From the NCBI GenBank assembly GCA_947645535.1, contig CANSDD010000010.1, positions 1-26,105 of the forward strand: 26,105 nt of DNA, given 5' to 3'. Positions 22,114-26,105 of the stretch are shown here, piece after piece (the first letter of the stretch is position 1; every line of letters starts with the position of its first letter). The position numbers were made by a program, and so were the translations under genes. This DNA is from an uncultured Mycoplasmatota bacterium (GTDB lineage Bacteria > Bacillota_I > Bacilli_A > RF39 > UBA660). A model generated the notes under the pieces. That model saw nothing but the letters and a program-made list of their open reading frames with translations, did not search any database and had not been told where the DNA came from.

Positions 22114-23457
22114 ATGCCCGAAGAATTTTTAAAAGAAATGAAAGAGTTATTAACAGAAGAAGAATATAAGAAACTACTAGATAGTTATTTAGAGAAACCT
22201 AAAAGATCAATAAAATTACAATTAGATAAAATTAGTTCTAAAGAATTAGAACAAATAGTGTCATTTCAACTAAAAAGTATTCCTATGATAGATGGAAGTT
22301 ATTATATAGAAGAAGAGAAAATAGGAAATCATCCTTATCATCATGCAGGATTATTTTATGTACAAGAATCTTCTGCTATGTTGCCACCATTACTAGTTCC
22401 TTTAAAATCAAGTTTTAAAGTGCTAGATTTATGTGCATCTCCAGGAGGAAAAACATTGGCTTTATCTAATCAGGTCCCAAATGGTTTTGTTCTAGCTAAT
22501 GAAATCAATTATAATAGAGCCAAAAAGTTACTTAGTAATGTAGAGCGTCTTGGTCTAAAAAATGTAGTGGTTTCTTCTATGAGTTCAAAATCTTTAAAAA
22601 ATATTTATCAAGAATATTTTGATGTTATTTTAATTGATGCACCTTGTTCAGGAGAAGGAATGTTTCGAAAGGATGAAACTGCTAGAAGGAAGTGGTCTAA
22701 AGAAAAAATAGATGAACTTAGTCAAATACAAAAAGAATTATTAGAAGATAGTGTTAGTATGTTAAAAGAAAATGGATATTTAATCTATTCTACTTGCACT
22801 TTTAATAAAAAAGAAAATGAGGAACAAATTATAGATTTTTTATCAAAGCATTCTTTTGAAATAATTGATATTCCCTCAAAGTTTGATTCTATTACAAATC
22901 AAGGAGTGATAATAAAAAAAGAATATTCAACAGATAAAGCAAGAAGATGTTATCCATTTTTATATGGAGAAGGCCAGTTTATGATAGTTATACAAAAGAA
23001 AGAAAAAACAGAATATAAAAATATAGAAGATAATCTAACAAATCTTTCCAATGAAGAAATGAAAATAGTTACTACATTTATGAAAGAAAATTTAAAAAGA
23101 AATGATTATATTATAAAAAAATGTCAAAATAATATTGTTATATTGCCACATTCTATTCTAATACCAAAAATGACTCTTTTATCTTGTTTTGTGAAAATGG
23201 GAGAAATAGAAAAAGAACGTTTTATTCCTCATCATCAATTTGTAAAAGCTTATGGAATTGATTTTATAAATAAGCTATCTCTTTCATTTGATGATAACAG
23301 AACTATTTGCTATTTAAAAGGAGAAGAAATAGAAGGCGATGTAGAAGATGGATATGGAGTTTTAATGGTAGATGGTTACCCATTAGGTTTATTTAAAGCT
23401 AAAAATAAAAAATTAAAAAATCATTATCCAAAAGGATTACGTTATCAAAATAATTAA
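22114..23457 (+). CDS. RsmF-like RNA m5C methyltransferase (NOL1/NOP2/Sun family)
   Basis: A SAM-dependent enzyme making 5-methylcytosine in rRNA or tRNA. YVQESSAMLPP (about residues 86-96) leads into SAM motif I LDLCASPGGKT from residue 106. The two family cysteines are present: Cys178 in DAPCSGEGMF and Cys228 in YSTCTFN. Residues 300-447 form the C-terminal RsmF/PUA-like RNA-binding region (GYGVLMVDGYPLGLFKAKN). Length 447 aa fits RsmF-type enzymes of Bacillota rather than RsmB, which carries an N-terminal NusB domain. GAGGAG precedes the ATG. Confidence 0.88.
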   Translation: MPEEFLKEMKELLTEEEYKKLLDSYLEKPKRSIKLQLDKISSKELEQIVSFQLKSIPMIDGSYYIEEEKIGNHPYHHAGLFYVQESSAMLPPLLVPLKSSFKVLDLCASPGGKTLALSNQVPNGFVLANEINYNRAKKLLSNVERLGLKNVVVSSMSSKSLKNIYQEYFDVILIDAPCSGEGMFRKDETARRKWSKEKIDELSQIQKELLEDSVSMLKENGYLIYSTCTFNKKENEEQIIDFLSKHSFEIIDIPSKFDSITNQGVIIKKEYSTDKARRCYPFLYGEGQFMIVIQKKEKTEYKNIEDNLTNLSNEEMKIVTTFMKENLKRNDYIIKKCQNNIVILPHSILIPKMTLLSCFVKMGEIEKERFIPHHQFVKAYGIDFINKLSLSFDDNRTICYLKGEEIEGDVEDGYGVLMVDGYPLGLFKAKNKKLKNHYPKGLRYQNN

Positions 23458-23490
23458 ATTTATGATAAAATAGAAATATTGGAGGAAAAA

Positions 23491-23988
23491 ATGGAAAATC
23501 ACAAATTAGCTATTATTTATGGGGTTGCAGATATAGCAAAAAACATTGGGGATGGACAGATAGAAAGATTAGGAGATTCCAAATTAGAACATGAATATCA
23601 TTCAGCAAATCTGTTAGCAGAAGCTAAAAAAAGGTATTCTGAAGCATCTATTTTTCAAAAATTAACTTATAGACATCGCCCTGAAGTTATTAGTTATTTC
23701 TTTACTCTTTTTGGGCATATTGTATTTTTGAATACAACAAAGAATGAAAAAATATATGGGAAGAGTGGTCTTTTTATTATGCCAAAAACTGTAACAGATT
23801 CACAAATTGCCTCTTTAGATGATTTTTGTGCAGAAATAGAAAATTTTGAAGTAGACATCTTGTATGATTGTGAGATAATAGATGGAGTGTTAGATGGAAA
23901 AGAGATGCTAGCAATTAAAAAAGGAAATTTAAGAGAACTATTTAGACGTTATTTTGAAAGAACAAGAAAACATAATAAAGTGAAATAG
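23491..23988 (+). CDS. Unknown protein upstream of thiI
   Basis: A 165-aa soluble protein, not recognised. Residues 55-75 (RPEVISYFFTLFGHIVFLN) are the most hydrophobic but probably a buried helix or strand pair. FIMPKTVTDSQIASLDDF in the middle and a strongly basic C-terminus (RRYFERTRKHNKVK) are notable. The start is ATG 23491 because GGAGG lies just upstream; the TTG at 23479 overlaps that site. It occupies the place where B. subtilis has the cysteine desulfurase nifZ before thiI. Confidence 0.65.
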   Translation: MENHKLAIIYGVADIAKNIGDGQIERLGDSKLEHEYHSANLLAEAKKRYSEASIFQKLTYRHRPEVISYFFTLFGHIVFLNTTKNEKIYGKSGLFIMPKTVTDSQIASLDDFCAEIENFEVDILYDCEIIDGVLDGKEMLAIKKGNLRELFRRYFERTRKHNKVK

Positions 23989-24080
23989 TAGAGAGAAATA
24001 AATAAAAGGAATGTAATTGATGGAATTTAGAAAAAACAATATCTCTCTTGTTATTAAAATCGTCAATGAAAATTAAAAAT

Positions 24081-25259
24081 ATGAAACACTTAATTTTAAT
24101 AAAGTATGGAGAATTAACAACGAAAAAAGCTAACCGAAAAGTATTTATCAATATGCTTGCTAGAAATATAGAATTATTATTAAAAGATTTTAATTTTAAA
24201 CTTAATAAAGATAGGGTTAGAATGTATATAGAAGTAGAAGAGCATGATATTTCTTTAGTTGTAGAAAAGTTAAAAAATGTCTTTGGTATTCATAGTATAG
24301 TTGTTTGCTATCCAGTAAACACTAATACTGATGACATTAAAGAAAAAGCATTAAGCTTATTAAAAGAAAAAAAATTTAATACATTTAAAGTTGCTACCAA
24401 AAGAGCTGATAAATCATTTCCTATTCCTTCTATGGAATTCAATAATATGATTGGTGGACATATTTTAAAAAATATAAATTGTAAAGTAGATGTTCATCAC
24501 CCAGATCTTTTACTGCAAATCGAAATTAGAAGAGAAGGAACATATTTATATACGGAAGAAATTCCTGGACTTGGTGGTTATCCAGTTGGTATTCAAGGAA
24601 AAGGAATGTTGATGTTAAGTGGTGGAATTGATAGTCCAGTAGCTGGTTATATGGCTTTAAAAAGAGGTGTTGATATAGAATGTTTATATTTTGAATCTCC
24701 TCCTCATACAAGTATAGAAGCGAAAAATAAAGTAATTTCTTTAGCGAATATCATGAATCAATATTCAGGACATATAAAAGTACATGTTGTTCCTTTTACT
24801 AAAATTCAAGAAGCCATTTATAAAAATGTTCCAGATAGTTATATTATAACCATCATGAGAAGAATGATGTATCGTATTGCAGAAGAATACGGCAAAAAAG
24901 TAAAATGTAAAATTATTATAAATGGAGAAAGTATTGGTCAAGTAGCAAGTCAAACATTAACTAGTATGGCAGTTATCAATGAAGTCACTAATATGCCAGT
25001 AATTCGTCCAGTAGCTTGTTTGGATAAATTAGAAATTATTGAAATTTCAAAAAAAATTGGTACATATGAAACAAGTATTTTGCCATTTGAAGATTGCTGC
25101 ACAATCTTTTTACCAAAACATCCAGTTATTAATCCAGAGTTAGTGAAAGCAAAAGAATATGAAAATTATTTTGATTATAAAATGTTAATAGAAGAATGTA
25201 TCTCTAATATAGAAGTAATTACAGATTTAAAATTAGATCATTATAGTGATTTGTTATAA
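24081..25259 (+). CDS. thiI: tRNA 4-thiouridine synthase ThiI
   Basis: ATP-dependent enzyme that transfers sulfur to U8 of tRNA and in many bacteria also serves thiazole synthesis. [17 protein letters not shown] is the ThiI N-terminus, a THUMP RNA-binding domain follows (about residues 55-160), and the PP-loop SGGIDS begins at residue 180. The sequence ends without a rhodanese domain, as in Bacillus ThiI; length is 392 aa. Start choice: ATG 24081 fits the family N-terminus, though no clear ribosome-binding site is seen. An 18-codon ORF (24020-24076) with AAGGA ends 4 bp before this ATG and could couple translation. The desulfurase partner is not adjacent. Confidence 0.93.
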   Translation: MKHLILIKYGELTTKKANRKVFINMLARNIELLLKDFNFKLNKDRVRMYIEVEEHDISLVVEKLKNVFGIHSIVVCYPVNTNTDDIKEKALSLLKEKKFNTFKVATKRADKSFPIPSMEFNNMIGGHILKNINCKVDVHHPDLLLQIEIRREGTYLYTEEIPGLGGYPVGIQGKGMLMLSGGIDSPVAGYMALKRGVDIECLYFESPPHTSIEAKNKVISLANIMNQYSGHIKVHVVPFTKIQEAIYKNVPDSYIITIMRRMMYRIAEEYGKKVKCKIIINGESIGQVASQTLTSMAVINEVTNMPVIRPVACLDKLEIIEISKKIGTYETSILPFEDCCTIFLPKHPVINPELVKAKEYENYFDYKMLIEECISNIEVITDLKLDHYSDLL

Positions 25260-25283
25260 CCAAAAATTACCAATACAATTTAT

Positions 25284-25312
25284 GTATGAAAAAACCTTTT
25301 GTACACATTCTA
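25284..25312 (+). promoter_or_regulatory. Sigma-G-like promoter of SASP gene 1
   Basis: GTATG (25284-25288), 17-nt spacer, CATTCTA (25306-25312): exact matches to the sigma-G consensus GHATR and CATNHTA. Sigma-G drives SASP genes in the forespore. Confidence 0.75.
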
Positions 25313-25335
25313 TTACTGTACAGGAGGTGAAAGCC

Positions 25336-25545
25336 ATGAAAAATAGTTCAAATACACAAAAATTAGTAGTACCTGGAGCTAAACAAGCTATCGAACAAAT
25401 GAAATATGAAATCGCTAGCGAATTAGGTGTTAATATGGGTCCTGATGCTACTAGTAGAGCTAACGGTTCTGTAGGTGGAGAAATCACTAAGAGATTAGTT
25501 CAAATGGGTGAACAACATTTAGGTGGTTCTAACTATACAAAATAA
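25336..25545 (+). CDS. sspA: Alpha/beta-type small acid-soluble spore protein 1
   Basis: A 69-aa DNA-binding spore protein that coats and protects spore DNA and is degraded at germination. [11 protein letters not shown] contains the germination-protease (GPR) cleavage site between Glu and Ile, and [16 protein letters not shown] is the second conserved helix. The start is ATG 25336 behind a strong AGGAGGTGA; the longer frame upstream crosses the promoter. It directly follows thiI, as sspA does in B. subtilis, hence the symbol, though orthology within the SASP family is uncertain. Confidence 0.93.
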   Translation: MKNSSNTQKLVVPGAKQAIEQMKYEIASELGVNMGPDATSRANGSVGGEITKRLVQMGEQHLGGSNYTK

Positions 25546-25561
25546 GTAAATAGTAAAAATG

Positions 25562-25585
25562 GACAGTGAATGTACTGTCTTTTTT
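25562..25585 (+). terminator. Terminator of SASP gene 1
   Basis: GACAGT (25562-25567) pairs with ACTGTC (25574-25579), followed by six T. Confidence 0.85.
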
Positions 25586-25611
25586 CATATCTTTATTCCA
25601 ATTATTACTAT

Positions 25612-25640
25612 CTATAAATATGATATATTTTCTCATACTA
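25612..25640 (+). promoter_or_regulatory. Sigma-G-like promoter of SASP gene 2
   Basis: CTATA (25612-25616, 4 of 5 to GHATR), 17-nt spacer, CATACTA (25634-25640, exact to CATNHTA). Confidence 0.65.
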
Positions 25641-25662
25641 ATAATGAAGGAGGGGAAAATAT

Positions 25663-25848
25663 ATGAATAATAAGTTAGTTGTACCTGGAAGTAAAAGTGC
25701 AATAGAAAATATGAAATATGAAATTGCTAAAGAATTTGGTATTACTTTAGGAGCTGATACAAGTTCAAGATTAAATGGTACAGTTGGAGGAGAAATGACA
25801 AGAAGACTTGTAAAACTTGGAGAAAAACAATTGGAAGGACAAAGATAA
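25663..25848 (+). CDS. Alpha/beta-type small acid-soluble spore protein 2
   Basis: A 61-aa paralogue of the preceding SASP, with the [10 protein letters not shown] cleavage region and [16 protein letters not shown] block. It has its own sigma-G-like promoter and a strong GGAGGGG ribosome-binding site. It is shorter at both ends than SASP 1. A 31-codon ORF follows its stop with one base between. Confidence 0.92.
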   Translation: MNNKLVVPGSKSAIENMKYEIAKEFGITLGADTSSRLNGTVGGEMTRRLVKLGEKQLEGQR

Positions 25849-25849
25849 T

Positions 25850-25945
25850 ATGAAAAAGAAAAGAGAAATGACCTTAAAAAAATATATTGATGGCATTTAT
25901 TATGGAAAAAGATATTATCAAGACCTAGAAGAACATAAAAAATAA
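25850..25945 (+). CDS. Tiny basic ORF coupled to SASP gene 2
   Basis: A 31-aa ORF, MKKKREMTLKKYIDGIYYGK then RYYQDLEEHKK. Its ATG starts one base after the SASP 2 stop, and the shared terminator begins only 5 bp after its own stop, so the transcript seems built to include it. GGAAGG upstream is a plausible ribosome-binding site inside SASP 2. No family recognised; if real it would be a forespore protein. Confidence 0.5.
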   Translation: MKKKREMTLKKYIDGIYYGKRYYQDLEEHKK

Positions 25946-25950
25946 ACATA

Positions 25951-25981
25951 AAAAGTCACTAGAAAATACTAGTGACTTTTT
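25951..25981 (+). terminator. Terminator of the SASP 2 unit
   Basis: Perfect 12-bp stem AAAAGTCACTAG/CTAGTGACTTTT around AAAATA with T-run; A-run on the left makes it bidirectional. Confidence 0.9.
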
Positions 25982-26055
25982 ATATTGTTAGTGTGAAGAT
26001 TACAAAATTTAAAAAATTGAAGATAATTTATAGCAGATTTTATAAAATTAGTTAA

Positions 26056-26074
26056 GCAGAAATAGAAAATCTGT
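26056..26074. repeat. CAGA/TCTG box near window end
   Basis: GCAGA, nine bases (AATAGAAAA), TCTGT. Closely resembles the boxes at the left edges of TA-like loci 1 and 2, so a further locus may begin beyond the window. Nothing else is visible in 25982-26105. Confidence 0.35.
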
Positions 26075-26105
26075 AAAAAATAAAGCTCTAAAAAGGAAGA
26101 ATAGT

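Noticed and set aside
25638..25949. 103-aa minus-strand ORF over SASP gene 2
   Set aside because: Antisense shadow of an unmistakable SASP gene and its promoter.

Overview
The window is AT-rich DNA (roughly 30% GC by eye) that uses the standard bacterial code: mutM ends in TGA, and tryptophan appears as TGG. Its gene content points to an endospore-forming member of the Bacillota/Bacilli, probably an uncultured gut lineage. The evidence is a spoVID-ysxE pair, two alpha/beta-type small acid-soluble spore proteins (SASP) behind sigma-G-like promoters, and the order rpsD - ezrA - ... - thiI - sspA, which recalls Bacillus subtilis. The lineage assignment is inference; no rRNA or tRNA gene is visible.

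Layout: 1-2000 holds the spore-coat pair spoVID and ysxE-like. 2188-3077 holds an unknown zinc-ribbon protein and the 3' remnant of a tnpB transposon gene. 3140-5188 encodes a very large prepilin-like protein with two discoidin-like repeats. 5274-7060 holds mutM, an alpha/beta hydrolase and a decayed second copy of the mutM 3' end. 7191-9058 holds pyruvate kinase and a small prepilin. 9150-9560 is a putative type I toxin-antitoxin (TA) locus. 9641-12944 holds cardiolipin synthase, a YcxB-like membrane protein, a PD-(D/E)XK nuclease-family protein and a decayed second copy of the cls 3' end. 12979-13405 is a second TA-like locus. 13409-17017 holds clpP (minus strand), a TGS/uridine-kinase-like protein, a small ORF and gap. 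17089-19276 holds an FkbM methyltransferase, a third TA-like locus and a protein-kinase-fold gene (minus strand). 19405-25945 holds rpsD with a long leader (minus strand), ezrA, an RNA m5C methyltransferase, an unknown gene, thiI, two SASP genes and a tiny coupled ORF.

Two patterns stand out. First, three intergenic loci share one architecture. Each has a sense promoter, a 5' UTR hairpin that buries the Shine-Dalgarno sequence, a tiny hydrophobic peptide and a complementary 5'/3' sequence pair. Each also has a minus-strand terminator inside or just after the peptide gene, with a candidate antisense promoter downstream. Two of the loci are clear homologues with a compensatory base-pair change; the third has an unrelated sequence but the same plan. 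They look like an uncharacterised family of type I TA modules resembling txpA/ratA and bsrG/SR4 in layout.

Second, accessory genes sit directly behind two core genes (mutM and cls). In each case the cargo is followed by a degenerate copy of the last ~50 bp of the core gene. That is the scar expected from recombination into the 3' end of a gene.
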